Shown here in pieces: positions 25,912 to 34,531 of a DNA stretch of 64,000 bases. The notes beneath the pieces were generated by a model. That model was given only the letters and a program-made list of their open reading frames with translations, was not told the origin of the DNA and made no database searches. Source of the stretch: Falsihalocynthiibacter sp042445055. GTDB lineage: Bacteria > Pseudomonadota > Alphaproteobacteria > Rhodobacterales > Rhodobacteraceae. The DNA lies in assembly GCF_042445055.1 (NCBI RefSeq), contig NZ_CP170339.1, positions 992,001 to 1,056,000 on the forward strand, in the 5' to 3' direction. Every line of letters starts with the position of its first letter. Position 1 is the stretch's first letter. The position numbers and the translations under genes were made by a program.

Positions 25912-26442
25912 ATGAGCGAGCGGCAGCGGTGGACGGATCATCTCGTCCGAGTTAACGATTTTCTTAGCAGTGTATGTATGGCCGTCGGCGCAGTCGCGGT
26001 CGTTGTGATGGTTCTAACGTTTGGTTGGCTGGTTTTCGGACGTTATGTCCTGAACGTTACGCCCACATGGGTCGAGCAGCTTGCTCTGGTTCTGATCTGC
26101 TACATCACATTTCTTGGCGCAGCGGCGGGTATCCACACAAGAAGCCATCTTGGCGTGACACTCTTTCGCGATCTTACGCCGCCGAAAATACAAATCGGCC
26201 TACTTGTGGTCGGTGATTTGGTCGTCGCGGGCCTTGGCTTTGCGATGTTCTACTACGGGCTGGAATTGTCACGTTTTGGATGGTCCACACTTTTGCCGAT
26301 GCTTGATGTTCCCGAGGCAATTAGAACCGCTTCGGCTATGTTTTGCGGCGCATTGGTCTTTCTCTTTTCTATATCGCGTCTGCTTGTCACAATCTTTGAT
26401 GCCGACAAACGCGCAGCCTACCTCAGCGAAGGATTGGAATAA
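25912..26442 (+). CDS. dctQ: TRAP transporter small permease (DctQ)
   Basis: A 176-residue inner-membrane subunit with four helices. Contains GRYVLNVTPTWVEQLALVLICYITFLGAAAGI-like architecture of DctQ, seen as PTWVEQ and TRSHLGVT. The second ATG (25912) has better spacing from GGGAGA than the first (25903). Its stop overlaps the dctM start (TAATG), so they are coupled. Confidence 0.9.
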   Translation: MSERQRWTDHLVRVNDFLSSVCMAVGAVAVVVMVLTFGWLVFGRYVLNVTPTWVEQLALVLICYITFLGAAAGIHTRSHLGVTLFRDLTPPKIQIGLLVVGDLVVAGLGFAMFYYGLELSRFGWSTLLPMLDVPEAIRTASAMFCGALVFLFSISRLLVTIFDADKRAAYLSEGLE

Positions 26443-27728
26443 TGGAATACGGATTGCTCATCCTTCTGGGCGTGTTTTTTGGTGGCGTTGTAATCGGTAT
26501 GCCTGTTGCTTTTGCAATGGGAGCGGCTGCGCTCGGCGCATTCTGGTATGAAGGGTTCCCCCTTGTAACCACTTTCCAGCGCACGATTTCTGGCGTTGCC
26601 AGCTTCCCCCTCTTGGCTATTCCTTTCTTTGTTCTTGCGGGCGAGGTGATGATGCACGGCGGTATTGCGATCCGCCTGGTTCGTTTTGCCTCTACGCTGG
26701 TGGGTCACGTGCGAGGTGGTCTCGCTTCAGTCAATATTTTCTCATCGATGCTCTTCGGGGGGATTTCGGGATCGGCCATCGCGGATATTTCGGCGCTTGG
26801 CTCTATCCTTATTCCAGTCATGAAAGAGCGTGGATATCGGCCCGACTATGCGGTGAACGTAACTGTTACGTCTTCGATTGCGGGCATCGTTATCCCTCCT
26901 AGCCACAACATGATTATCCTTGCGGTTGCGTCCGGTGGCGTCATCGCGGTGGATAAGCTGTTTTTGGCAGGTGTTATTCCGGGCTTCTTGATGTGCGTTT
27001 GCCTTGCGATCGCGGCATACGTCATCGCGATCAAACACAAATATCCTGCCGAACCCTTCCCCGGTTGGGGAGAGGTCGCGCGTTCCGGCGCAATTGCGAT
27101 CCCTGGATTGTTCACAGCCGTCATTATCATCGGCGGTGTGCTTGGCGGCGTATTCACTGTAACGGAATCTGGTGCGTTCGGTGCGATTTATGCACTGTTG
27201 CTAACGGGTCTTGTCTATCGCAGCCTGAGCTTCCAAGGATTGAAGACTTCGGTTCTTAGTACAGTTCGTACGACTTCGATGGTCATGATCCTGATCGGGT
27301 TTGCATCTGCATTCGCGTATCTGCTTGCCCTTTATCAAGTGCCGATGAAACTTAGCGATCTCTTGCTGTCGATCTCAGAGAACAAGATAGTTGTACTTAT
27401 CATGATCAATATCATCCTGCTTATGCTGGGTATGATCATGGATATGGCCGCGCTGATCTTGATCTGTACTCCGATTTTCCTACCGATTACACGTGATCTG
27501 GGAATGGACCCAACGCAGTTCGGGATCATGATGCTGGTTAACTTGGGACTCGGCCTTTGTACGCCGCCCGTTGGAACCTGTTTGTTCGTTGGCTGTGCCG
27601 TGGGCAAGATTAAGATCGAACAATGCCTGAAGACGATCTGGCCGTTCTACTTGGCCATTCTCGCGGCATTGGTGCTGATTACTTATGTGCCGTCGTTCTC
27701 ACTGTTCTTGCCGTCGCTACTAGACTAG
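26442..27728 (+). CDS. dctM: TRAP transporter large permease (DctM)
   Basis: A 428-residue membrane protein with about 12 helices, the sodium-coupled channel subunit of the TRAP system. Typical blocks are present: FFVLAGEVMMHGGIA, FSSMLFGGISGSAIADISALG, GIVIPPSHNMII and the late GLGLCTPPVGTCLFVG. Complete and in the same unit as dctQ. A hairpin at 27743 separates it from the convergent aldolase gene. Confidence 0.94.
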   Translation: MEYGLLILLGVFFGGVVIGMPVAFAMGAAALGAFWYEGFPLVTTFQRTISGVASFPLLAIPFFVLAGEVMMHGGIAIRLVRFASTLVGHVRGGLASVNIFSSMLFGGISGSAIADISALGSILIPVMKERGYRPDYAVNVTVTSSIAGIVIPPSHNMIILAVASGGVIAVDKLFLAGVIPGFLMCVCLAIAAYVIAIKHKYPAEPFPGWGEVARSGAIAIPGLFTAVIIIGGVLGGVFTVTESGAFGAIYALLLTGLVYRSLSFQGLKTSVLSTVRTTSMVMILIGFASAFAYLLALYQVPMKLSDLLLSISENKIVVLIMINIILLMLGMIMDMAALILICTPIFLPITRDLGMDPTQFGIMMLVNLGLGLCTPPVGTCLFVGCAVGKIKIEQCLKTIWPFYLAILAALVLITYVPSFSLFLPSLLD

Positions 27729-27742
27729 CGTGGAAGCATTAT

Positions 27743-27766
27743 CGGGCGGTGCAATTGTGCCGCCCG
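27743..27766. terminator. Terminator hairpin between convergent dctM and aldolase genes
   Basis: Arms CGGGCGG and CCGCCCG with a ten-base loop. The flank AATTAAT is AT-rich but not a clear U run, so it may work on both strands with modest strength. Confidence 0.5.
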
Positions 27767-27773
27767 AATTAAT

Positions 27774-28424
27774 CTAATCCCATTCAACGCCATACTCGCG
27801 AACGATGCCTTGAATCTGCGCTTCCGAAAGTAGGTTCGGCCCCATCCCACGCGTCATTAGGGTGAGCTTGGCTGTTTCCTCCAGCTCCTCCATCGCGTTT
27901 GCCGCCGCATCAAGGTTCTTGCCTGCGACGACTGGCCCGTGATGTGCCAATACAACCGCGCTGCGCTTGCCTGCAAGGCCGCGAATGGCTCCGCCCATAG
28001 CGGGGTCGCCAGGCATGAAATACGGAAGCAACGCAACCTTTCCCAAGCGCATCACGCCATATGCCGTAATCGCGGGGAGCATATTGTCTGGGTCCGTGTC
28101 GGGCAGGGTAGAGAGCGCCACCGAATGGCAGGAGTGAAGGTGCACGATGGCTCCGGCCTTGTCGCCGCGCGTGTCATAGAACGCTTCGTGGAGCGCCATT
28201 TCCTTGGTTGGATTATCGCCGCCAACATGGCGCAGTTCCGCGTCAAAGCGCGACAGGCGCGCAGGATCAAGGCGGCCAAAACAACTCCCCGTCGGGGTCA
28301 CCAATAGCCCTCCATCATCGGTACGGGCCGAGATATTACCGCTCGCGCCGCTAGTAAGGCCGCGATCGAACAGGGATTTGGCGATTGTGCAAATATCTTC
28401 GCGCAGGCGGTTTTCTGGTGTCAT
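27774..28424 (-). CDS. Class II aldolase, OtnC-like 3-oxo-tetronate 4-phosphate decarboxylase
   Basis: A 216-residue zinc-dependent class II aldolase/adducin protein. LFDRGLTSGASGNISAR and VTPTGSCFGRLDP begin the domain; metal-binding His residues lie in IVHLHSCHSVALS and VLAHHGPVVAG. The sequence pattern fits OtnC, which works with kinase OtnK and isomerase OtnI in C4 sugar-acid breakdown, but neither partner is in the window. It is convergent with the TRAP operon and followed, upstream on its strand, by mgsA 13 bases away, so the two are likely co-transcribed. Confidence 0.78.
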   Translation of the reverse strand: MTPENRLREDICTIAKSLFDRGLTSGASGNISARTDDGGLLVTPTGSCFGRLDPARLSRFDAELRHVGGDNPTKEMALHEAFYDTRGDKAGAIVHLHSCHSVALSTLPDTDPDNMLPAITAYGVMRLGKVALLPYFMPGDPAMGGAIRGLAGKRSAVVLAHHGPVVAGKNLDAAANAMEELEETAKLTLMTRGMGPNLLSEAQIQGIVREYGVEWD

Positions 28425-28437
28425 GACTTTTCCCCTA

Positions 28438-28821
28438 CTATACCGGAGTATCCATATGCGTCAGCAACGCATCCGCAGTTGTTGGATTTACCGCAAGGCC
28501 TGTGTCATACAGGATGGCCAAGCGTAGAAGCGATTTGACATCAACATCATGCGGAAGCGCCGAAAGCGGATCGATAAAGAACACAAGCGCATCTAGCCGG
28601 TCTTCGGCAATCATCGCGCCAAGTTGTGCATCACCACCGTGCGGGCCACTCTTAAGCGGTGTCACGTCTAGCCCCAGCTCACTGATCAATCGGCCACCCG
28701 TCGTACCCGTCGCATAAAGCGTGTGCTGGGATAGCTGCTCAACACGCGGACGCGCCCACTCTATCAATGCTTCCTTCATCCCGTCGTGCGCAACAAGTGC
28801 GAGTGTTTTCGGCTGGGACAT
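28438..28821 (-). CDS. mgsA: Methylglyoxal synthase
   Basis: A 127-residue cytoplasmic enzyme that turns dihydroxyacetone phosphate into methylglyoxal and phosphate, a bypass relieving sugar-phosphate load. GTTGGRLISEL, PLKSGPHGGDAQLG and the catalytic Asp region FIDPLSALPHDVD are conserved. The ATG at 28821 follows GGAGAG; the open frame beyond it has no family similarity. Likely in one transcript with the aldolase gene. Confidence 0.92.
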   Translation of the reverse strand: MSQPKTLALVAHDGMKEALIEWARPRVEQLSQHTLYATGTTGGRLISELGLDVTPLKSGPHGGDAQLGAMIAEDRLDALVFFIDPLSALPHDVDVKSLLRLAILYDTGLAVNPTTADALLTHMDTPV

Positions 28822-28965
28822 AAATCTCTCCGCGTCAAATAAGGTTGCCTTTGCGTAAGACTCCAGAGTCATTGTGTCAATTGCTGAGCAGTAAGGGAGT
28901 GAGCGAGTTTTCTTGAGGAGACAACGACAGGTGGCTACAAGAGAAAAAAACGAAGGGCCGATAAT

Positions 28966-29567
28966 ATGATCTCGCATGAGCATCAGGTGATTTTTATTCA
29001 CCTGCGAAGAACGGGTGGAAATTCGATTGAAGAAGCATTGGGGCAATTAAGCTACTCGATAAGAACCTAGAGCCGACAACCCAATGGGACAACGAGTTGC
29101 ATCGAGGTGAGAGCAACTACAAGATTGACCGGCACGGACATTATCTCCACGACACGGCCCTACAGGTGCGCAAAGCGTTTCCCGAAGAGTTCGCCACTTA
29201 TTTCAAATTCTCTATTGTGCGGAACCCTTGGGCTCAGATGGTGTCGCTCTATCTTCGTCGTGAACAACAGGGTGCCAAGAAGAGCTTCTCAGAGTTCTTA
29301 TCCGGATATAAACGTGTCCGAGGAACCGTTCCGCGGCATAGTTTATACAATAGACGTGGGGAGTTACTTATGGATTACGTGGGTGAATTTGAAACGCTAG
29401 ACCGTGATTTCGCGGAGGTATGCAGCCGCGTAGAACTGAAAGCCGAGCTACATAAAATAAACAAGAGCCGTTCATTTGACTATCGCGATCACTATAGCGA
29501 CGCGGACAAGAAAATAGTCGACACAATGTTCGAAGAAGATATCGAGACGTTCAAATATTCTTTCTGA
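28966..29567 (+). pseudogene. Frameshifted sulfotransferase-family gene
   Basis: Two frames together give one sulfotransferase-like protein. The first part starts at the ATG at 28966 and has the 5'-phosphosulfate loop-like FIHLRRTGGNSIEEAL; it hits a stop at about 29069. The second frame picks up from about 29045 and continues through YKIDRHGHYLHDTA, the 3'-phosphate motif FSIVRNPWAQMVSLYL, to 29567. A single-base change near 29040 would join them. It would transfer sulfate from PAPS, commonly to surface glycans in this group. It could also be a sequencing error. Confidence 0.65.
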
Positions 29568-29644
29568 AATAGCTTTGCGCAGGAATGTTTCCTTGCACCA
29601 GTTGCTGTCGTATCATTTCGGGGGAGGGCAATTTGGAGATCAAA

Positions 29645-29899
29645 GTGACAGATCAAAAACTTTCCGATGGGACTGTGCATGTTCTCCCAGATGATTTGCG
29701 GGAGGCGCTGGTCGCTGATGCGAGTTCTCGTGCGACGTGGGAAGATATTACGCCGCTCGCGCGCAATGAGTGGATTCGCTGGGTCGAGTCCGCGAAGAAA
29801 CAAGAGACGCGTGAAAAGCGTATTCGCTGGGGATGTGAAAACCTTGCCGACGGGAAGCGCCGTCCATGTTGTTGGCCCGGATGTCCCCATCGAGGTTAG
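29645..29899 (+). CDS. YdeI/OmpD-associated-domain protein, short
   Basis: An 84-residue protein matching the C-terminal OmdA domain of YdeI-type proteins: LPDDLREALVADASSRATWEDITPLARNEWIRWVESAKKQETREKRI is read here as one helical block, shown by its pieces DDLREAL, NEWIRWVE and RWGCENLADGKRRP. The GTG at 29645 follows GGAG. Function is poorly known; the family has been linked to resistance to peptides. The last residues are unusually Cys/Trp-rich. Confidence 0.65.
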   Translation: MTDQKLSDGTVHVLPDDLREALVADASSRATWEDITPLARNEWIRWVESAKKQETREKRIRWGCENLADGKRRPCCWPGCPHRG

Positions 29900-29961
29900 C
29901 ATCGCGACACTTACTTCGCCGCAATGCTTTCCCTAAATGAGTATATTGAAGCCTCCTCAAT

Positions 29962-30321
29962 CTAGTCTGAGAAACAGAGTTTGTTTCCGTCAAGATCCCT
30001 CACATACGCCGAGAAGCGCGGCCCGCGCTGATTGGGCTCTCCTTCGCTTGTACCGCCAAGATCAATCGCCAACCTAAAGAACCTTTTGACGTCTTCGCTG
30101 TCACCCACACAGAAGCCAACCATTGTACCGTTTCCAACCGTGGCCGGCTTTGCATCAAAAGGTGTAGCCGTTGCAAAGGCAAAATCCTCTCCGATCCAGT
30201 AAGCCATTCTCTCTGACGGCGAAACATGCTGAAGTTCCGACTGTGCAAACAGGGCATCATAAAATGCCTTTGAGGCATCCATGTCGTTCGTTCCAACCAC
30301 AAAGTAGTTCATTCTCATCAT
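29962..30321 (-). CDS. VOC-family (glyoxalase/dioxygenase superfamily) protein
   Basis: A 119-residue single-domain VOC protein: MNYFVVGTNDMDASKAFYDALF at the start and RDLDGNKLCF at the end with a likely metal Glu/His pattern only partly kept. The class binds a metal and a small hydrophobic or thiol-linked substrate; here the reaction is unknown. AGGAG precedes the start. It is divergent from a WYL-domain regulator, with a perfect inverted repeat between, so it is probably the regulator's target. Confidence 0.8.
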   Translation of the reverse strand: MMRMNYFVVGTNDMDASKAFYDALFAQSELQHVSPSERMAYWIGEDFAFATATPFDAKPATVGNGTMVGFCVGDSEDVKRFFRLAIDLGGTSEGEPNQRGPRFSAYVRDLDGNKLCFSD

Positions 30322-30399
30322 TTTTTCTCCTGTTTCACCGATAGCGTTCGGTGGGATTTGTTGCGGGTGTGTTTCCAGTGTTGCTCCCTCATATTGATA

Positions 30400-30422
30400 A
30401 ATAAGACAATTTATGTCTTATT
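30400..30422. promoter_or_regulatory. Perfect 9-bp inverted repeat, candidate WYL-regulator operator
   Basis: AATAAGACA and TGTCTTATT separated by five bases. It ends seven bases before the WYL gene start and lies 79 bases upstream of the VOC gene start, so it could repress both. Confidence 0.6.
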
Positions 30423-30428
30423 AGTTGC

Positions 30429-31163
30429 ATGACCCGGACAAATACTCATGAAAGGCTTAGGCGGCTGGAGCTTTTGGCTGTTCAGCTAAAGCAAGACGTG
30501 CATTGCACCATCAAAGATCTGGCGGCACAGCATGGAGTGAGTACGCGCACGATTGCGCGGGACCTGTCCATTATGAGAGAGCAGGGCATACAGATCGACG
30601 CCGATCGTGGGCGAGGTGGCGGCGTGCGCCTCGACCGAAACTGGGGTGTGGGCAGGATAAATTTGGCTTACCCCGAAGCTGTCGATCTACTCATCAGTAT
30701 CGCTGTGGCAGAGCAAATGAACTCGCCGATTTTTTTGGCGAGTCTTGGGTCCGTTCGGCGACAGTTAGTGGCCTCGTTTTCACCCGAAAAGCGTACCAAG
30801 GTGAACCGATTAAAGTCACGCATACTGATCGGTAACACGTCTTCTACCTATGTTCAGGCGAGCGCCAGCTCCCCGCCAAAACGTGTTGTGCAAGCAGTAC
30901 ATCAGGCGTTCATGAATCAGGAGGTGCTGGAGATACGTTATCAACGTGAGGACGGAGAAAGCTCTGAACGGCTGATTGAGCCTCACTATCTCTTGCTAAA
31001 ATATCCGATTTGGTACGTTGTTGCATTTGACCATCTCAGGAACGAGCCAAGGACATTTCGCTGCGATCGAATGCTTGCAGCAAAAACAACGGGAACGCAT
31101 TTCAGGTTGTTGGAAAAGGAAGAGTTCCGGCAATCACTGGACGGTGACGATCTCGCTGTTTGA
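30429..31163 (+). CDS. YafY-type HTH/WYL transcriptional regulator
   Basis: A 244-residue regulator with an N-terminal HTH_11 domain (about 8-70; LAAQHGVSTRTIARDL) and a WYL domain in the C-terminal half (about 150-225), with RFRCDRM-like TFRCDRMLAA at the end. WYL domains sense small molecules or nucleic acid. No clear ribosome site precedes the ATG at 30429, so the mRNA may be leaderless or use a weak site. The operator at 30400 overlaps its promoter, suggesting self-control. Confidence 0.82.
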   Translation: MTRTNTHERLRRLELLAVQLKQDVHCTIKDLAAQHGVSTRTIARDLSIMREQGIQIDADRGRGGGVRLDRNWGVGRINLAYPEAVDLLISIAVAEQMNSPIFLASLGSVRRQLVASFSPEKRTKVNRLKSRILIGNTSSTYVQASASSPPKRVVQAVHQAFMNQEVLEIRYQREDGESSERLIEPHYLLLKYPIWYVVAFDHLRNEPRTFRCDRMLAAKTTGTHFRLLEKEEFRQSLDGDDLAV

Positions 31164-31509
31164 GAGAGTCGTGCATTAGCTACTATTTCTGCGGATGAAC
31201 ACACAATCGCTTACGATAACAGTCAGCGAGGTACCAAGTGTTTCAAACGGGAAATGGTGGAGCCTAGGGGAGTCGCGGTTGTGTCAGCAAACTCCTTTAT
31301 TTTCAGTAGGTTGCGGTTGATGTTTGTTTTGCGATGGTACGGCTTACTGTAACAGTTTCGACATTGCGATCAAGTGCTAGCGCCGTCCCGTGCAACTTGA
31401 ATGCCCACAGCAATTCTTGATGTCACTAATATCTGACTTGTTTAGATTGTTTGCCAACGCTTGGTCATTTGTGTCAGGGTTCCGTGGGGGCAGTTGGAGT
31501 TGAGTTTTC
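31164..31509. other. Gene-free stretch holding the left island boundary
   Basis: 346 bases with no supported gene. It contains the 21-bp copy of the tRNA-Ala 3' end (31255-31275); everything right of it belongs to the island. The rest shows no hairpin or box that I can defend. Confidence 0.7.
31255..31275. repeat. Left attachment repeat (copy of tRNA-Ala 3' end)
   Basis: 21 bases identical to 36291-36311, which are the CCA, acceptor and part of the T arm of the tRNA-Ala(GGC) gene. Bases on both sides differ. This is the expected scar of site-specific integration at a tRNA 3' end. Confidence 0.85.
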
Positions 31510-32118
31510 ATGGAGACGTTTCTGAGTTTGTTGAGCGTTCTCGCGCTGTTGATTATTATCATAGTGCCGAAATTACCCCGTCCTAGACCCAGATACCGTG
31601 GGAGCCAAAGTAAGCGCCCATCGCCACCGAAAATTGTTGAGTTTGAACCCCGCATACGAAAAGCGCCCCAGTCGCGATTGAGTACGCAGCCGTCGGCCGT
31701 GCATCTGTATGATGATGAGAAAGCGCCGCCACCTGTTGCCCCGCTCCCCGCAGGGACTAAGATCACAGGGACTGCTTATGTAATAGACGGGGATACTATC
31801 GTTTTGAAGAAACATAAGATCAGACTGGCAGGGATCGACGCACCTGAACTTCATCAGCCGTGGGGTAAAAAGTCAAAGTGGGCTATGGTAGCGATATGCA
31901 AAGGGCATGAAATTACAGCCACAACTACGGGAGAGACATCTTATGATCGACAGGTAGGGGTTTGCGTTCGTGCTGATGGAGTCGACATAGGAGCCGAGTT
32001 GATAACCCAAGGGCTTGCATTGGATTTTGGCCACTTCTCGGATGGTAAGTATCGACATTTAGAACCGCATGGAATTCGCAAAAAGCTCAATTGGTCAAAG
32101 ACTGTCAATAATGGCTGA
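31510..32118 (+). CDS. Membrane-anchored staphylococcal-nuclease-like protein
   Basis: A 202-residue protein: an N-terminal hydrophobic anchor (about 4-20), a basic/proline-rich linker (about 22-75) and an SNase (thermonuclease) OB-fold domain (about 85-190). The active-site beginning VIDGDTIVL and KIRLAGIDAPEL carries the calcium-binding Asp residues and the catalytic Arg of this family; YDRQVGVC holds the later Arg. Probably a periplasm-facing DNA/RNA nuclease, perhaps for nutrient uptake or defence against foreign DNA. First gene inside the island. Confidence 0.82.
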   Translation: METFLSLLSVLALLIIIIVPKLPRPRPRYRGSQSKRPSPPKIVEFEPRIRKAPQSRLSTQPSAVHLYDDEKAPPPVAPLPAGTKITGTAYVIDGDTIVLKKHKIRLAGIDAPELHQPWGKKSKWAMVAICKGHEITATTTGETSYDRQVGVCVRADGVDIGAELITQGLALDFGHFSDGKYRHLEPHGIRKKLNWSKTVNNG

Positions 32119-32212
32119 TGCTGGTGCGTGCGCTGTCGAATGTAATGCCGTTGCGGCTTTGGATGGTTTCAACGGCCTTGCAGAAACATAAATTGTAAAT
32201 GGTAAAGCAAGC

Positions 32213-32668
32213 TTACTCCAAGACCCGATACACCGTCGACCTAGCCACCCCTAGCTGCCGTGCAATCTGGGTCGCCCCTAGGCCTTCGACGTCTCGCAAT
32301 CTCTTCACTTCGTCCACGTCGATAGATGGCTTGCGCCCCTTGTAGACCCCTTCAGCTTTGGCCTCAGCTATTCCTTCCATCTGGCGCTCTCTGTGCAAGT
32401 TGGTCTCAAACTCAGCAAAGCCCCCAAGAATCTGAAAGAATGATATCTCTGCAGCTGTGCTGGTGCCTACGGGTTGCTCGGTGCCGCCATATTTACCGCC
32501 ACTTTTGCCGTTGTCTTTCTTGGGATTGCGAAATAGGCACTCGTCACGTCGATTGCTGGCGCAATTGCGAATGCCAACAAAGCAAAACTCACAACACATA
32601 TTTTCGCGAACTTCTACATCTTCATTCCTGCCGCCCTTTTGGGAGCCGCTCAGCGAGACTTTAACCAA
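32213..32668 (-). pseudogene. Truncated serine recombinase (resolvase/invertase)
   Basis: Only the C-terminal half is a recognisable Tn3/Hin-type recombinase: STAAEISFFQILGGFAEFE, then NLHRERQMEGIAEAKAEGVYKGRKP and the HTH GLGATQIARQLGVARSTVYRVLE. The N-terminal catalytic domain with the nucleophilic Ser is missing; the preceding 70 or so residues (Cys-rich, unlike recombinases) look like out-of-frame or unrelated sequence. It cannot cut DNA. It may be a leftover of an island-associated transposon. Confidence 0.7.
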
Positions 32669-32799
32669 TGAGGCAGAACAGCGTTAACCTTGTTGTTCAC
32701 GGCATTGATCTGATCAGAAGTAACTGAAAATAGTATAGCCATGTAGGAGGTCCAAATATACTCCCTCATGGCTATGCCAATTTAGAGTGACACCAAGAC

Positions 32800-34122
32800 C
32801 TAACCTGCCAACCGGAAGTAGTCGGATTCAAAGTTTCTCTCCATACCGGCGCCGTTACAAAAACCCATGTTGGAGTTGGACGTTCCGCTAATGTCGTCTC
32901 CGGAAATGATCGAAGCGCCTTTAATGCCTTGCGCATTTGCCGAGAAAGAAATCGTCTCTTTTGCGATCAGCTGACTTCCGAAAATCTTGAAGTCGGAAGC
33001 AAAATCCATTCCGCCCATTGAGACCATCTGAGACCCGCCGCCCTCAAGGCAATCGTCATCACGTCCCAACTGAAATGACGATGGCGCATTGAAAGATTTG
33101 GCACCGGTATCCGTTGTTGCAAAGATGGATTCCTCCACAATGGTGCCTTCGCCGAATTTCACTTGGCAGTTCGTAATGAACACAACTTGCTTAATGTGTG
33201 CCCCGCCTTTGATAAAAGCTTGGCCGCCGCCACCGCAATTCAGAATATGCACAGCTCCCTGAACAAAATCAGTCTCTTCCATTTGTTTTTGTTTGAGCGT
33301 CACAGTGTCTTCGGTGATATAATCGGGCAAATATGAAGGGTCTTCGTCTTGCAAGCTTTGGATGATCGACTCGATGCGATTCACCGTGCGCATTTGATAG
33401 GAGGCTTGTCCTAGCGCTTCTTTTAGCCCGGCATTCGTATCAAACCCACTTTTGGGAAGGTCGATGTCGTTTGAATCGGGCATGGAAACGACGGTGCCAG
33501 ACTCAAAAGTATTGTTTGAATTGAGAGATACATAGTTTTGCGCGTGAATGCAGAAACCTTCGCCATAGAGGTTATTGCTTTGAACATCGACGATGTCGGC
33601 CGCGACAAAACCCTCACGAAAACATGCGGGCCTGTAGGTTACGAAAACAGCACTTGTCCTGACGTCGAATGCGGTCATCCCGACCAGACGAAACAAAAAG
33701 CTCTCGACGCTATTCAATTTACTGGACAGGCGGCTTGTTGTAACCATGACGGCCGAACGGGACCCACTTTCAGCAGTAAATTTTCGTTCGTTGTAGTCCC
33801 ACTTCCCAAATTGAATATCGTCTACGCTGAGGGTTGTCCCAAACCGATTATTTGGCGCACCGTATGAGGCCACTTCAATTGCTTTGAGTTTGGAGGATTC
33901 CTCGTCGTTAAATTCACGGTGGTAGAGAGCCGCATGCGCCGCATGATCGGCTGAAACTTGAAGGTGCGTTTGGGCCGCAATAATATTTGAATAGTCCACA
34001 GCCGCCGCCCCTACAGCCGCCGCAGCCGTAAAGAACAGTAGCCCTAAAATCGTTGTGTTTCCGTTTTCAACACAGACGAAAGACTTGATGCGCTGGCGGG
34101 TGAGTTTCATGAATGTATTCAT
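32800..34122 (-). CDS. TadG-like Flp-pilus-associated pseudopilin-type protein
   Basis: A 440-residue protein with an N-terminal cytoplasmic basic segment, one membrane helix (about 22-45, GNTTILGLLFFTAAAAVGAAA) and a DYSNIIAAQTHLQVSADHAAHAAL stretch (read in pieces) typical of TadG N-termini. The long C-terminal part (about 170-440) is exported, rich in Gly/Ser/Asn and short repeats such as IKGGAHIKQVV, suggesting a beta-rich surface region. It starts one base before the end of the TadE-like gene, so the pair is one operon. No other tad genes are in the window. Confidence 0.75.
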   Translation of the reverse strand: MNTFMKLTRQRIKSFVCVENGNTTILGLLFFTAAAAVGAAAVDYSNIIAAQTHLQVSADHAAHAALYHREFNDEESSKLKAIEVASYGAPNNRFGTTLSVDDIQFGKWDYNERKFTAESGSRSAVMVTTSRLSSKLNSVESFLFRLVGMTAFDVRTSAVFVTYRPACFREGFVAADIVDVQSNNLYGEGFCIHAQNYVSLNSNNTFESGTVVSMPDSNDIDLPKSGFDTNAGLKEALGQASYQMRTVNRIESIIQSLQDEDPSYLPDYITEDTVTLKQKQMEETDFVQGAVHILNCGGGGQAFIKGGAHIKQVVFITNCQVKFGEGTIVEESIFATTDTGAKSFNAPSSFQLGRDDDCLEGGGSQMVSMGGMDFASDFKIFGSQLIAKETISFSANAQGIKGASIISGDDISGTSNSNMGFCNGAGMERNFESDYFRLAG

Positions 34123-34123
34123 T

Positions 34124-34531
34124 TTAATACTCCACTACATGCTCGGCTCTAACGAGCAGATTAATATCCAAAAGTCCTGTCACCATACCGACGATTGTAA
34201 GTTCACTCGACGGGAACTCAACTTGGCTTTGGATCGATCCGGACGACAGATTCGAAGTTGCAACTGCCGAGGGAGATATCGACGCCAATGACGCGACAAT
34301 ATAGTCCTCTAAATCTGCAGTGCTTTCGAACCAACCCGTCGAATATTTCCGGTTTGCGTCTTGAAGCGTTCTTAAGGCTTCTGTGCGTCCGTTGAATATG
34401 AGGGCAGCATCGACCAAAAGAGAAAAGAGCATAAGAAAGGCCGGAAGGATCAACACGAACTCAACCGTCGCGGTTCCACGTTCATTCTTTACAAATTGGA
34501 GTGCTTTCTTTTTGCTCTCACAAATAGTCAT
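34124..34531 (-). CDS. TadE-like pseudopilin protein
   Basis: A 135-residue protein with the TadE signature RGTATVEFVLILPAFLMLF (about residues 18-36): a cytoplasmic basic tail, the Gly/Glu pseudopilin peptidase motif and one transmembrane helix. TadE proteins are processed by the prepilin peptidase TadV and help Flp pilus assembly. The ATG at 34531 is chosen because AACAGGT lies just before and homologues are of this length; the frame is open further upstream (to 34666). Coupled to the TadG-like gene. Lies between the IS remnant and TadG in the island. Confidence 0.72.
   Translation of the reverse strand: MTICESKKKALQFVKNERGTATVEFVLILPAFLMLFSLLVDAALIFNGRTEALRTLQDANRKYSTGWFESTADLEDYIVASLASISPSAVATSNLSSGSIQSQVEFPSSELTIVGMVTGLLDINLLVRAEHVVEY

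Noticed and set aside
24802..25941. 379-residue open frame antisense to dctP
   Set aside because: His/Phe-rich composition without motifs, opposite a well supported DctP.
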